Positions 16,753-25,366 of a stretch of DNA of 64,000 bases are shown piece after piece. The stretch's first letter is position 1; each line of letters starts with the position of its first letter. Both the position numbers and the translations under genes were made by a program. The stretch is from Rhodococcus tibetensis (GTDB lineage Bacteria > Actinomycetota > Actinomycetes > Mycobacteriales > Mycobacteriaceae): contig NZ_JANFQF010000002.1 in assembly GCF_024438035.1 (NCBI RefSeq), positions 248,001 through 312,000 of the forward strand, written 5' to 3'. A model generated the notes under the pieces. It saw only the letters and a program-made list of their open reading frames with translations, did no database searches and was not told the DNA's origin.

Positions 16753-18474
16753 GTGTACGTAGCACCACTTGCCCAATACGACTTCCTCTACACAGAGGTC
16801 CTCGGCACAGACATTCTCGAGACCGTGACGAACGGCGAAATCAAAACCGCCGACGCTGCTGCAGTCCTTACTACAGCAGCGGATTTCGCCGTCGAAATGC
16901 TGCATCCGCTCAATACTGTCGGTGATCGTGCGGGCAGCGTGCTCTCCGATGGTGCTGTCACGACCCCGGTCGGGTACAAGCAGGCGTACCGTTCCTTCGC
17001 CGAGGCCGGTTGGGTCGGGTTCGGCCTCGATCCCGCGATAGACGGCGGAGGCGCGCCATTCCTCCTCTATAACGCGGTCTCGGAGTTGTGGTCTGCAGCC
17101 AATCCCGCGTTCTCGGTGTGCTGGCTGTTGTCGACCGGTGCAGCCGCGGCGCTGCACTCGGCCGCAAGCCCGGACCTGAAGGACGTGTATCTCGCAAAGA
17201 TGGTGTCCGGGGAGTGGACGGGCACGATGAACCTGACGGAGTCAGATGCCGGTACGGATCTGTCCGCAATCCGCACAATCGCCCGCCCCAACGAGGACGG
17301 TACGTGGGCAGTGACAGGGCAGAAGATCTTCATCACTTGGGGAGATCACGACCTCACAGAGAACATCGTGCATCTAGTGCTCGCTCGTACCCCGGATGCT
17401 CCCGTGGGACTGGCCGGGCTGTCGCTGTTCGTGGTGCCGAAGTTTCTCCCCGATGGCCGAGGCGGTATCGGTGAACCTAACCGCGTCACCACTCTTTCCC
17501 TGGAGCACAAGCTCGGCCTTCATTCCAGTCCTACCTGTGTGCTGGATTATGCCGACGCGACAGGCTATCTCGTCGGAGATCAGAACCGCGGCCTCTCGGC
17601 GATGTTCGTCATGATGAACACCGCCCGCATCGGCATCGGTCTGCAGGGGCTTGGGCTGGCGGACCTCGCCTACCAGCAGGCTCGCGACTATGCCCGGCAG
17701 CGAGTGCAGGGCACAGTGGTCGGACGACCGTCGGGTACCCCTATCGCCGAGCATCCCGACGTTGCTCGCCTGCTGACGTCGATGTCGAGTTCTATTTCGG
17801 CGATGCGCGCTTTCTCGATGCAGGTTGCCGAGTGGTTCGACCGCTGGCAGCGCACCGACTCGCCCGACGCCGCGGAGCTGGCCGAATTCTGTGTGCCGAT
17901 CCTCAAGGCCTGGTTCACCGAGGAAGCCGTGCGCATCGCCTCCGACGGACTCCAGGTATACGGCGGCTTGGGTTTCATCGAAGAAGCGGGTGCGGCGCAG
18001 CACTATCGCGATGCTCGGATCATGCCGATCTACGAGGGCACTACCGCTATCCAGTCGAATGATCTGCTCGGCCGCAAGCTTATTCGAGATGGGGGAGTAA
18101 CTGCGCGACGGTTGTTCGATCGGATCGACTCCAGCGTCGGGCCTCTTCGGGTGATTGAGCACCCGGTGGCAGCGCGTACGGCGGAACGACTCGATCGTGC
18201 CCTGCAGACCGTGCGTGACACCACCGAGACACTCCTGTCTCACGCGGCGACAAATCCTCGTGACGCCTACGCCGCATCGGTTGATTATCTGACGATGCTA
18301 AGCCTTCTCGTCGGGGCTTGGATGCATGGCCGCATCGTCGCGGCTGCGCTCGCCCACCCCGAATTGTCCACCGCTGACCAGCAGCGCCTGACCGAGGCCG
18401 ACTTTTACGGCGCCCATCATCTCAGCCGCGTCCATTCGCTGGCCGAGGCGATACATGCAGGTGAAATCGGATGA
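16753..18474 (+). CDS. acyl-CoA dehydrogenase
   Basis: A 573-aa acyl-CoA dehydrogenase of the long, FadE5-like class with an extra N-terminal segment. MNLTESDAGTDLSAIRT is the FAD/substrate segment, YGGLGFIEEAG the helical C-domain, and the catalytic Glu is expected in [14 protein letters not shown]. It would introduce a 2,3 double bond into an acyl-CoA, passing electrons to ETF. It starts at GTG 16753, with AGAAGGA 13 bp after the SDR stop, so the genes are probably co-transcribed. It differs from the broken paralogue at 27030-28864. Confidence 0.92.
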   Translation: MYVAPLAQYDFLYTEVLGTDILETVTNGEIKTADAAAVLTTAADFAVEMLHPLNTVGDRAGSVLSDGAVTTPVGYKQAYRSFAEAGWVGFGLDPAIDGGGAPFLLYNAVSELWSAANPAFSVCWLLSTGAAAALHSAASPDLKDVYLAKMVSGEWTGTMNLTESDAGTDLSAIRTIARPNEDGTWAVTGQKIFITWGDHDLTENIVHLVLARTPDAPVGLAGLSLFVVPKFLPDGRGGIGEPNRVTTLSLEHKLGLHSSPTCVLDYADATGYLVGDQNRGLSAMFVMMNTARIGIGLQGLGLADLAYQQARDYARQRVQGTVVGRPSGTPIAEHPDVARLLTSMSSSISAMRAFSMQVAEWFDRWQRTDSPDAAELAEFCVPILKAWFTEEAVRIASDGLQVYGGLGFIEEAGAAQHYRDARIMPIYEGTTAIQSNDLLGRKLIRDGGVTARRLFDRIDSSVGPLRVIEHPVAARTAERLDRALQTVRDTTETLLSHAATNPRDAYAASVDYLTMLSLLVGAWMHGRIVAAALAHPELSTADQQRLTEADFYGAHHLSRVHSLAEAIHAGEIG

Positions 18475-18667
18475 GCGGCCTCGAAATCTCTGCGTTGGCC
18501 ATCACAACTTCCAGCCGAATGAACTAGCGCGTATCACCACAACCCTGCCCAAGCAAAAATTCACAGAAAGCACGACTGATGACATATCAAACACACACAA
18601 TCCGGCGGGAAGGCGCAGTGCAGGTCGTCGATCCGCCACGCGTCGTGATCAGTGGAGGCGAATCCGC

Positions 18668-19507
18668 ATGAGCGACCTGGCGATCGACGTCTATACCTGC
18701 CAAGCGTTCGAACTGCCCGGTGGCGGCTGGTTCTCACCCACCACCTCCACCCTGATCACCGGGCCGACCGAAGCGATACTCGTTGACACCCAGTTCCTGG
18801 CCACCGATGTCGACGAGGTGATCGAGCAGATCGAGGACTCCGGCAAGCGGCTGACCACCATCTTCATCACCCACGGACACTTCGATCACTACTTCGGTCT
18901 CGAGCGGCTGCTGAACCGGTTCCCGCAAGCCCGCGCGGTGGCGGTACCGGCCGTGGCCAAGGCCATCGCGGCCAACCTCGACAGCGATCGCGCCTACGTC
19001 CGCGATTTCTTCGCGGGACAGGCCCTCGACAACGCCGTGGCACCCGAACCGCTCGACAGCCTGGTCCTCACCGTCGATGGCACGGAAGTGCTGGCCATCG
19101 AGATCGAGCAAGCCGACACCTCACCCACCGGAATCATCCATATCCCTACCCTGCAAGCGGTGATCGCCGGAGACGTGGTCTACAACGGTGTCAACCCGAT
19201 GCTGGCGATGACCAACCGGAACGACTGGCCGAACTGGATCGCCAGCGTCGACTACCTCGCCTCGCTGAACCCCACCACGGTGGTCGCCGGACACAAGCGC
19301 CCCGAACTCGACGACCCGGCCGATTGCATTGACGAAACGCGTGACTATTTGCAGGAATTCGTGGCCAACGTCGATGGTCTGGAGAACGCGCGCGAACTGG
19401 TCGCCCACATGCAATCGCGTTTCCCGGACCACGCCAACCCCTCGACGCTGGTGGTGTCGGCGGTGACGGCGTTCAAGCAGAAGAAGAAGAAGAAGAACAA
19501 CGCGTGA
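18668..19507 (+). CDS. MBL-fold metallo-hydrolase, B
   Basis: A 279-aa metallo-beta-lactamase-fold protein with THGHFDHYFG (HxHxDH), IAGDVVYNGVNP and VVAGHKRPELDD as metal ligands. It is paralogous to the protein of 7112-8011. The ATG at 18668 has GGAGG 9-13 nt upstream; the frame continues back to 18455, overlapping the dehydrogenase, but that extension has no family resemblance. The C-terminus is an odd lysine run (KQKKKKKNN) encoded by tandem AAG codons. A strong hairpin follows at 19550, closing the operon. Lactone, ester or thioester hydrolysis is possible. Confidence 0.88.
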   Translation: MSDLAIDVYTCQAFELPGGGWFSPTTSTLITGPTEAILVDTQFLATDVDEVIEQIEDSGKRLTTIFITHGHFDHYFGLERLLNRFPQARAVAVPAVAKAIAANLDSDRAYVRDFFAGQALDNAVAPEPLDSLVLTVDGTEVLAIEIEQADTSPTGIIHIPTLQAVIAGDVVYNGVNPMLAMTNRNDWPNWIASVDYLASLNPTTVVAGHKRPELDDPADCIDETRDYLQEFVANVDGLENARELVAHMQSRFPDHANPSTLVVSAVTAFKQKKKKKNNA

Positions 19508-19549
19508 AGCCGTGATCGTTGTTGCATTCTCGCTGCAGGGCTCGACTGA

Positions 19550-19582
19550 CTCCCCGATTCGGAACTGCGTTCCGTCGGGGAG
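19550..19582 (+). terminator. strong stem-loop terminator after catabolic operon
   Basis: CTCCCCGA / TCGGGGAG and CGGAAC / GTTCCG make a 14-bp stem with a 2-nt bulge and a 3-nt loop, 42 bp past the MBL hydrolase stop. It likely ends the 15957-19507 transcript. Confidence 0.75.
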
Positions 19583-19699
19583 CTGCACGGCTACTGCAGA
19601 GCGCTGTCATCGAATTGCCCTCAGGAAAGTGAACCGGTGATCAGGCCGAGTGTGACAGCACCCGCACGATGTGAGTCGGGCGTCTTTACACCTCGCGTG

Positions 19700-19984
19700 C
19701 CGAGAGCGCCTCGACGACGCGGGATCATCGTCGTGTTTGCCGAATGCGCCGCACCACAGGAGGGTTCGACCTCCTCGGAGAAACCGGCGTTGGCCTCCGT
19801 GTAGGCGGCTCACTACTGGGCGGGAACGTCTTCGGCCGGACAGATTGCCTCGACCGGGCATACGGGCTCGCATTCAGCGCAATTTACGCCCTCGTCAGGG
19901 TGGATATACACAATGCGATTGCTCTTCGTGAATGCAGTCGACCGGACATTCTTCGATGCACGCCTTGACGAGAAGATCGACACA
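19700..19984 (-). pseudogene. fdxA: 7Fe/FdxA-type ferredoxin pseudogene, truncated at 5' end
   Basis: Reading the minus strand from 19984 gives a frame with CVDLLVKACIEECPVDCIH, then after a one-base insertion NRIVYIHPDE, VNCAECEPVCPVEAI and a ferredoxin-like tail (AYTEANAGF). Intact FdxA-type proteins start about 8 residues earlier, so the 5' end is missing and the break falls exactly where the repeated segment 19985-20207 begins. Further lesions are Cys to Gly in the second cluster motif (PDEGVNC) and in-frame stops after EDVPAQ. It cannot encode a working ferredoxin. The 3' limit is approximate. Confidence 0.75.
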
Positions 19985-20207
19985 GATTCGCTCTCGGGCA
20001 CCGCCGCATTCAACGGCGTAGAGATCGAGATCCGGGGCACTCGACGCTCCAATACCGGCGATCACTGCACGGCGACTATCAGAGAGTATTCCGCATGACC
20101 GAACACAACCCCGCCTGCAACCGCGAACAACGCATCATCGACGAGATCGACGCACTCGTCGAATGGCAGTTCGAGGAAGGGAGCAGGAGAGGTGACGGTC
20201 CACTACC
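19985..20207. repeat. ~220-bp segment homologous to 36757-36990
   Basis: From gattcgctctcgggcacc to ggtgacggtccac, this stretch aligns with 36757-36990 at roughly 80% identity by eye. It includes the start of a small reading frame (ATG 20095, MTEHNPAC, then DEIDALVEWQFEEG) that soon runs into unrelated sequence. It abuts the truncated ferredoxin on the left and the 20208-20289 repeat on the right, so it is a junction-bounded remnant. I do not recognise the parent gene. Confidence 0.75.
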
Positions 20208-20289
20208 ACGCAGATACTTCTCTTCTGAGAATACTCAGTCCCGCTCAATGCGGTCTCACTTGCACCTCAACGCTCCGTCAACTGCCGCT
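20208..20289. repeat. ~80-bp diverged repeat (copy at 5474-5550)
   Basis: Partner of 5474-5550. It follows directly on the 19985-20207 remnant and ends about 100 bp before the acetoacetate-CoA ligase start. It has the conserved CCGC-N5-GCGG hairpin and the 12-mer CGCTCCGTCAAC. Confidence 0.6.
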
Positions 20290-20306
20290 GTGAACTACGC
20301 TCACAG
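20288..20306. promoter_or_regulatory. small inverted repeat upstream of acetoacetate-CoA ligase
   Basis: CTGTGA-N7-TCACAG, a 6-bp inverted repeat placed 81 bp upstream of the chosen start of the acetoacetate-CoA ligase gene. It could be an operator, but short repeats like this arise by chance. Confidence 0.3.
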
Positions 20307-20386
20307 TCTGCGCGCCGCACTATGTTTGGCACATGGAACATCGCTCAGCAGACCTCAATCGACGCTTGCCGGGTGAAGCGGGGGCG

Positions 20387-22342
20387 ATGTCAGACATGGT
20401 GTGGAGCCCGACGGCGGCTCGGATCGAGAAGTCCGCTCTCCGCGCGTATCTGAATTGGCTCGAGGAGCGTGAGGGGAGAGCCTTTCGCGACCACGACGCC
20501 CTGTGGGCATGGTCGGTGCAGGACCTTGACCGGTTCTGGACGTCCATAGTCGACTACTACGAGGTCGAGTTTTCGAAACCGTGGACGCAGGTACGCACTG
20601 CAGATCCCATGCCCTACACCCGCTGGTTCACCGAAGGGCGGCTCAACTGGGCGCAGCAGACTTTGTGTCGGGGCGCCGACGACGCAACCGCGCTGGTGTG
20701 CGTCCAGGAGGGCGGCTTGCCTGCCCGTCAGATCACGTTCGCGCAGCTGCGGCGGTCTGTGGGCGCAGTGGCGGGTTGGTTGAGGCGGGCGGGCGTGCGG
20801 CCAGGCGACCGCGTTGGTGCCTACCTACCAAACACCGAACACGCGGTGATCGGAGTCCTCGCCGCCGCCACGGTCGGTGCAGTATGGGCATGCTGTTCCC
20901 CAGACTTCGGGCCCGATGGCACCATCGGCCGTCTTTCGCAGCTTGAACCCACTGTGCTGATCGCCACGGACGGCTACCACTGGAATGGCAAAGAGATCGA
21001 TCGCAGCGACGTCGTCGCACAGCTGCGCGAGAACCTCCCGACGCTGCGTCACGTCGTTCACGTCCCGTGCGTGTTCGACCGGCTGCACCCCGAGGGCTCA
21101 ACACCCTGGAATGAGCTGCTCGCCCAGGACGCGCCACTCGAGTTCGAGCAAGTCGAATTCTCTCATCCGCTCTGGGTGCTGTTCACGTCTGGCACCACTG
21201 GTCTGCCCAAGGGCCTGGTCCACGGCCATGGCGGGATCACCCTTGAAGGCATGAAGTGGTCCGGACTGTATTGTGGGCTGCGCTCGGGCGAGCGGATGTT
21301 CACCTACACTTCGACTGGCTGGGCGCTGTGGAACATGCAGCTCGGCGCACTCAGTCAAGGCGCGAGCATCGTCTTGTACGAGGGCAGTCCAGGATATCCC
21401 GCAGGCGCGGTATGGGATGTCGCGGCGCGCACCCGCGCGGACGTCATGCTGCTAGGCGCCGCGGTTGTGACCGCGTCTGCTGGCACCGAGGTTTCGCCCT
21501 GCAAAAAACACGACCTGAGCCAGCTGCGGCACGTGATGGTCAGCGGTTCCGCGCTGCCTTCGGCAGGCTACCGCTGGGTGCTAGAGCACGTCGGTCCGGA
21601 CCTGCGGATCGATTCCACCAGCGGTGGCACCGACATCTCCGGCTCGTTCGTCGGCGCCAACGAGTACGCCTCAGTCCGTGTAGGGCGCATCGGTGGTCGG
21701 CTCGCCGGTGTTGACTGCGCGGCCTGGCGCGATGACGGCGTCCCTGTTGTCGACGAAGTGGGTGACCTCGTAGTCACCCAGCCAATGCCCTCGATGCCGG
21801 TGTTCCTGTGGAATGACCCTCATGCGGAGCGGTACACGGACTCGTATTTCGAGACCTGGCCGGGTGTTTGGCGGCACGGAGACTGGGTGACGATGCACTC
21901 CGACGGCAGCGTCACGATCCATGGCCGCTCGGACTCGACGCTCAACAGGCAGGGCGTCCGGTTGGGCAGCAGCGACTTTTACGACGTGCTCGAGGACATG
22001 CCGGAGATCACCGAGACCTTGGTGATCGGGGTCGACCAGCCTGACGAGGGGTACTGGCTGGGCCTGTTCGTCGTTCCGGCCCCCGGGCACGCGCTCGACG
22101 ACGAGCTCAAACGAAAGATCGTGAGAACGCTTCGGACCCGCCTAACTCCCCGTCATGTCCCTGACGAGATCGTCGAAGCGCCCGCCGTGCCGCACACCCT
22201 AAACGGGAAACGGCTTGAAGTCCCGATCAAAAAGCTGCTGACCGGCAGGGCACTGGAGAATGCTGTGAGTATGGACTCTGTCGACGACCCCGACACTTTG
22301 CGCTGGTACGCGCGTTTCGCAGCGGACCGGTCGGAGACGTGA
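20387..22342 (+). CDS. acetoacetate-CoA ligase (acetoacetyl-CoA synthetase)
   Basis: A 651-aa adenylate-forming ligase of the acetoacetyl-CoA synthetase branch. The opening (MSDMVWSPTAARIEKSAL, then LNWL) and the order FTSGTTGLPKGLVHGHGG, YTSTGWALWNMQLG, DSTSGGTDISGSFVG and TLNRQGVRLGSSDFYDV are characteristic. Length matches the family (~650). It converts acetoacetate, ATP and CoA to acetoacetyl-CoA, salvaging ketone-body-like products of degradation. An upstream ATG at 20333 is possible; I prefer 20387 because family members begin at about this point, though no strong ribosome site decides it. Confidence 0.9.
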   Translation: MSDMVWSPTAARIEKSALRAYLNWLEEREGRAFRDHDALWAWSVQDLDRFWTSIVDYYEVEFSKPWTQVRTADPMPYTRWFTEGRLNWAQQTLCRGADDATALVCVQEGGLPARQITFAQLRRSVGAVAGWLRRAGVRPGDRVGAYLPNTEHAVIGVLAAATVGAVWACCSPDFGPDGTIGRLSQLEPTVLIATDGYHWNGKEIDRSDVVAQLRENLPTLRHVVHVPCVFDRLHPEGSTPWNELLAQDAPLEFEQVEFSHPLWVLFTSGTTGLPKGLVHGHGGITLEGMKWSGLYCGLRSGERMFTYTSTGWALWNMQLGALSQGASIVLYEGSPGYPAGAVWDVAARTRADVMLLGAAVVTASAGTEVSPCKKHDLSQLRHVMVSGSALPSAGYRWVLEHVGPDLRIDSTSGGTDISGSFVGANEYASVRVGRIGGRLAGVDCAAWRDDGVPVVDEVGDLVVTQPMPSMPVFLWNDPHAERYTDSYFETWPGVWRHGDWVTMHSDGSVTIHGRSDSTLNRQGVRLGSSDFYDVLEDMPEITETLVIGVDQPDEGYWLGLFVVPAPGHALDDELKRKIVRTLRTRLTPRHVPDEIVEAPAVPHTLNGKRLEVPIKKLLTGRALENAVSMDSVDDPDTLRWYARFAADRSET

Positions 22343-22583
22343 TTTGCAGTGGAGGGACTGCGGGTCTTCGCCCCGGATTGAGGTCGCGGTCACCGGGGCT
22401 GTCGGCACAGCGACTCGCCCGGAGCGGACAGCCCAGCGAACGTTGCCGACGCCACCGGCCGCTCCGAGGTCACACCGGCATACCGGAGGCTATCAACGGG
22501 ATCTCAACAGATTGACCCTTCGAACACTGCATTTACTGAACGTGGACTAGCGATCACGGAACAATGCGTGCAATGTCACACGG

Positions 22584-23342
22584 GTGAACACTTCGCCATA
22601 TGGTGATCCTGATCGTGCCGCAACCACTCAGTGCCTCTCGGGTCGTCGAATACTCATAGTCGATGACGACGACGGCATCAGAACCGTCGTGCGCTGGCAG
22701 CTCAAAGATGCCGGATTCGACGTGACCGAGGCTAACGATGGCGCCTCGGCGCTTCAGATCATGTCGCGTGAGGTGCCATCGCTGATAGTGCTGGACCTCT
22801 CCCTGCAAGCTGTCGGGGGGTTGGACGTCCTGCGGGCAATTCGCGGCGGTCGCGCCGGGATCCCTCGCGAGGTCCCGGTAATCATCCTCTCTGGACGTAG
22901 CGGTGAAGCCGACCGCATCATTGGTTTGGATCTCGGCGCGGACGACTACCTGGTGAAGCCCTTCTCTCCTGGTGAGCTGGCCGCACGTGTGCGCTCACTT
23001 CTACGACGCGCCGGATACTTCACCGCATCTGAGGTTCTCACAGTCGGGCCGATGCAGATTGAGGTCACCAGCCGCGAGGTGACGATCGGGGGAGAGCGAG
23101 TCGAACTCACCGCCAAAGAATTCGATTTGCTGTCGTTCCTCGCGACACATCCCAGGCAGGTGTTCACAAGGCACCAGCTATTGGAGACTGTATGGCAGAC
23201 TGCGGAATGGCTGGGGGAGGCCACCGTCACAGAGCATATTCATCGTCTGCGCAACAAACTCGGGAAAGAGTTCGTCGCCCCTGTGATTCGGACAGTACGA
23301 GGCGTCGGCTATCAATTTGACGTGTTACCCCGCAGGAGATGA
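22584..23342 (+). CDS. OmpR-family response regulator
   Basis: A 252-aa response regulator. The receiver domain (about 22-140) has the acidic pocket in VDDDDG, phospho-acceptor Asp in IVLDLSL (near residue 70) and Lys in VKPFSPGE. The C-terminal winged helix (about 155-248) has ELTAKEFDLLSFLA and RNKLG-type recognition elements. It starts at GTG 22584 without an obvious ribosome site; the 241-bp upstream gap holds no gene I see. Its stop overlaps the start of the histidine kinase by 4 bp, so the two form one unit. Confidence 0.93.
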   Translation: MNTSPYGDPDRAATTQCLSGRRILIVDDDDGIRTVVRWQLKDAGFDVTEANDGASALQIMSREVPSLIVLDLSLQAVGGLDVLRAIRGGRAGIPREVPVIILSGRSGEADRIIGLDLGADDYLVKPFSPGELAARVRSLLRRAGYFTASEVLTVGPMQIEVTSREVTIGGERVELTAKEFDLLSFLATHPRQVFTRHQLLETVWQTAEWLGEATVTEHIHRLRNKLGKEFVAPVIRTVRGVGYQFDVLPRRR

Positions 23343-25042
23343 CGATGCGAACCCGACCGGCAGAGATCGGCGACGACGACCTGGAACCATCAGATGCATC
23401 CGTCCTGCTGCAGCGACAAATAGAAGTCCTCGCGCTGGTGGCGGCTGCCGCTCCGCTGAAGGAAACACTCGATGCGGTCATCGTCGCTCTCGAGGATCTG
23501 ATGCCCGGTGCGCGGTGCTCAATCCTGATCGCAGATGCTACGGGATCAGCACTTCGTCACGGCGCCGCACCGAATCTCCCGGCTGTCTACCTTCGCTCGA
23601 TAGATGGGATTCGGCCAGGGCCGAAAGCCGGCTCCTGTGGCACAGCCGCCTTCCTCGGGAAACCAGTAGTAGCCGTCGACGTTCGCACCGATGAGCGATG
23701 GACCGATTATCGCGACGCCGCAATACACTCCGGACTCGTCGCTTGCTGGTCATCTCCGATCTCCGCCCCCAGCGGCGAGATAGTCGGCACATTCGCGGTA
23801 TATCACGGTCAACCACACCGTCCCAGCGACCGCGAAGGTCGGCTGGTCAACCGATTCACCTACCTCGCATCCGTGGCCATCGAACACAGCCGTCTGCTCG
23901 GAGAGCTCGTCGAGAGCGAGGAACTTTTTCGTCGGTCATTCGACGACAACCCCCTGGGGGAGGCCTTATTGCAGCTCGATCAGCGGTTCGAGAGAGTCAA
24001 TGCCGCATTTGCACGGTTGAGTGGCTACCGCCCCGACGAGCTGGTCGGGCTCCCCCTCGACGCGGTCCTACACGTCGATTCGGGTACCTCGACACGCATT
24101 CAGGCCGAACTTCTCTCGCACGCAGCCGACTGTGTCACCCAGCAGATGCATCTGCAGTGCAAAGAAGGCCAGCTACGACCGGTCGAGGCCACGATCTCCG
24201 TAATACGCAGTCGCGAAGGTCTACCGTCGAGACTCGCGCTCAACCTCATCGACCTGACCGAGCGACTCGCTGCCGAGATCGATAGAAGGGCACGCCACGA
24301 AGCGGAAGTGGCGAGGCAGATCGCAGAGGAACACAGCAACGCGAAATCGAATTTGCTCACGTCGGTAAGTCACGAAGTGCGCACTCCCCTCCAAGCAATC
24401 AAGGGGTTCACCGAACTGCTGGCGACCCTCGATCTCGACGCGCCCAGGCGCCAGGAAGCACTCGCAAGAATCAACTTCGCGGCCGACCACCTGCTCGATC
24501 TGGTGACCGATGTCCTCGATATCAGTCGAACAGAAGCCGGCGTTCTTCCACTGCACGTGGAGTCGGTCGCAGTCGATAAGGCTGTCCGCCAGGTAGTGCC
24601 GCTGCTGTCATCCGCAATCTCCGATCGGGACGTCTCAATCCGACTCTTGATCGAACCCGGGGTCACGGTGAGGGCGGACCGGGGGCGACTCCACCAGATA
24701 CTCCTCAACATCATCGGTAACGCCATTCGTTACGGACGCCGCGACGGTAACGTATGCGTCGTCGCGACCCCGAGTCCGACAGAAGTCAGCATCGAGATCA
24801 TCGACGACGGACCGGGGATCGCCGCAGAGTACTTACCGCGGTTGTTCACTCCATTCGCACGGGCCGGTGGCACAACTGGACCCAGTGCGCCGGTTGACGG
24901 ATACGGTCTCGGATTGATGCTCGCGCATGGGCTCGTTACCGCAATGGATGGGGTCATCTCTGCTCACAACTCAGACGGCGGCGGAGCGGTCTTCACCATC
25001 GTGCTCCCTCGAACGGACGACGTGTCATCACCAAGATCTTAG
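23339..25042 (+). CDS. soluble GAF-PAS hybrid-input sensor histidine kinase
   Basis: A 567-aa kinase: GAF domain (~30-180, CGTAAFLGKPVVA), PAS domain (~195-305, FDDNPLGEALLQLD, FARLSGYRPDELVG), HisKA with phospho-His in SHEVRTPLQ (~345), and HATPase with N-box NIIGNAIRYG, G1 DDGPGI and G2 YGLGLMLAHG. No transmembrane segment is visible, so it should sense a cytoplasmic signal through GAF/PAS. It presumably phosphorylates the adjacent regulator, with which it overlaps by ATGA. The target genes are unknown; the neighbouring acetoacetate-CoA ligase is one candidate. Confidence 0.93.
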   Translation: MTMRTRPAEIGDDDLEPSDASVLLQRQIEVLALVAAAAPLKETLDAVIVALEDLMPGARCSILIADATGSALRHGAAPNLPAVYLRSIDGIRPGPKAGSCGTAAFLGKPVVAVDVRTDERWTDYRDAAIHSGLVACWSSPISAPSGEIVGTFAVYHGQPHRPSDREGRLVNRFTYLASVAIEHSRLLGELVESEELFRRSFDDNPLGEALLQLDQRFERVNAAFARLSGYRPDELVGLPLDAVLHVDSGTSTRIQAELLSHAADCVTQQMHLQCKEGQLRPVEATISVIRSREGLPSRLALNLIDLTERLAAEIDRRARHEAEVARQIAEEHSNAKSNLLTSVSHEVRTPLQAIKGFTELLATLDLDAPRRQEALARINFAADHLLDLVTDVLDISRTEAGVLPLHVESVAVDKAVRQVVPLLSSAISDRDVSIRLLIEPGVTVRADRGRLHQILLNIIGNAIRYGRRDGNVCVVATPSPTEVSIEIIDDGPGIAAEYLPRLFTPFARAGGTTGPSAPVDGYGLGLMLAHGLVTAMDGVISAHNSDGGGAVFTIVLPRTDDVSSPRS

Positions 25043-25045
25043 GAA

Positions 25046-25264
25046 TTGTGTGGTGGCCCCGAACATAGCCCCTCCGAGGTGCTTTCGAAGGCCGGGGCAT
25101 CGGAAGACTTGCCCCAGCTGTCGGCCGCATCCGCCACCCTCGGCGGCCAAATCGCCGCGCTGACATCGGTTCCCGCCGATGCGCTGTCGGCGGCCTCGAC
25201 TGTGCTGTGGGTGCTCGAACCGGCGACGGTGGTCAATCTGGTTCTGGGCATTGCGACGGGGTGA
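25046..25264 (+). CDS. small ORF of unknown function
   Basis: A 72-codon frame with a hydrophobic, Ala/Val/Leu-rich C-terminal half. The same frame continues beyond the TGA at 25262 with similar hydrophobic sequence (SLSVIPDPTGYTQ, ASILANVDVIR), so it may be a membrane-protein gene interrupted by a stop. It begins 4 bp after the kinase stop. I do not recognise a family. Confidence 0.25.
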   Translation: MCGGPEHSPSEVLSKAGASEDLPQLSAASATLGGQIAALTSVPADALSAASTVLWVLEPATVVNLVLGIATG

Positions 25265-25366
25265 GCGCTCTCACTGTCGGTCATCCCGGACCCGACCGGG
25301 TACACCCAGATCGCCGCACTCGTTGCGTCGATCCTGGCGAACGTCGACGTCATCCGATTGGCGACC

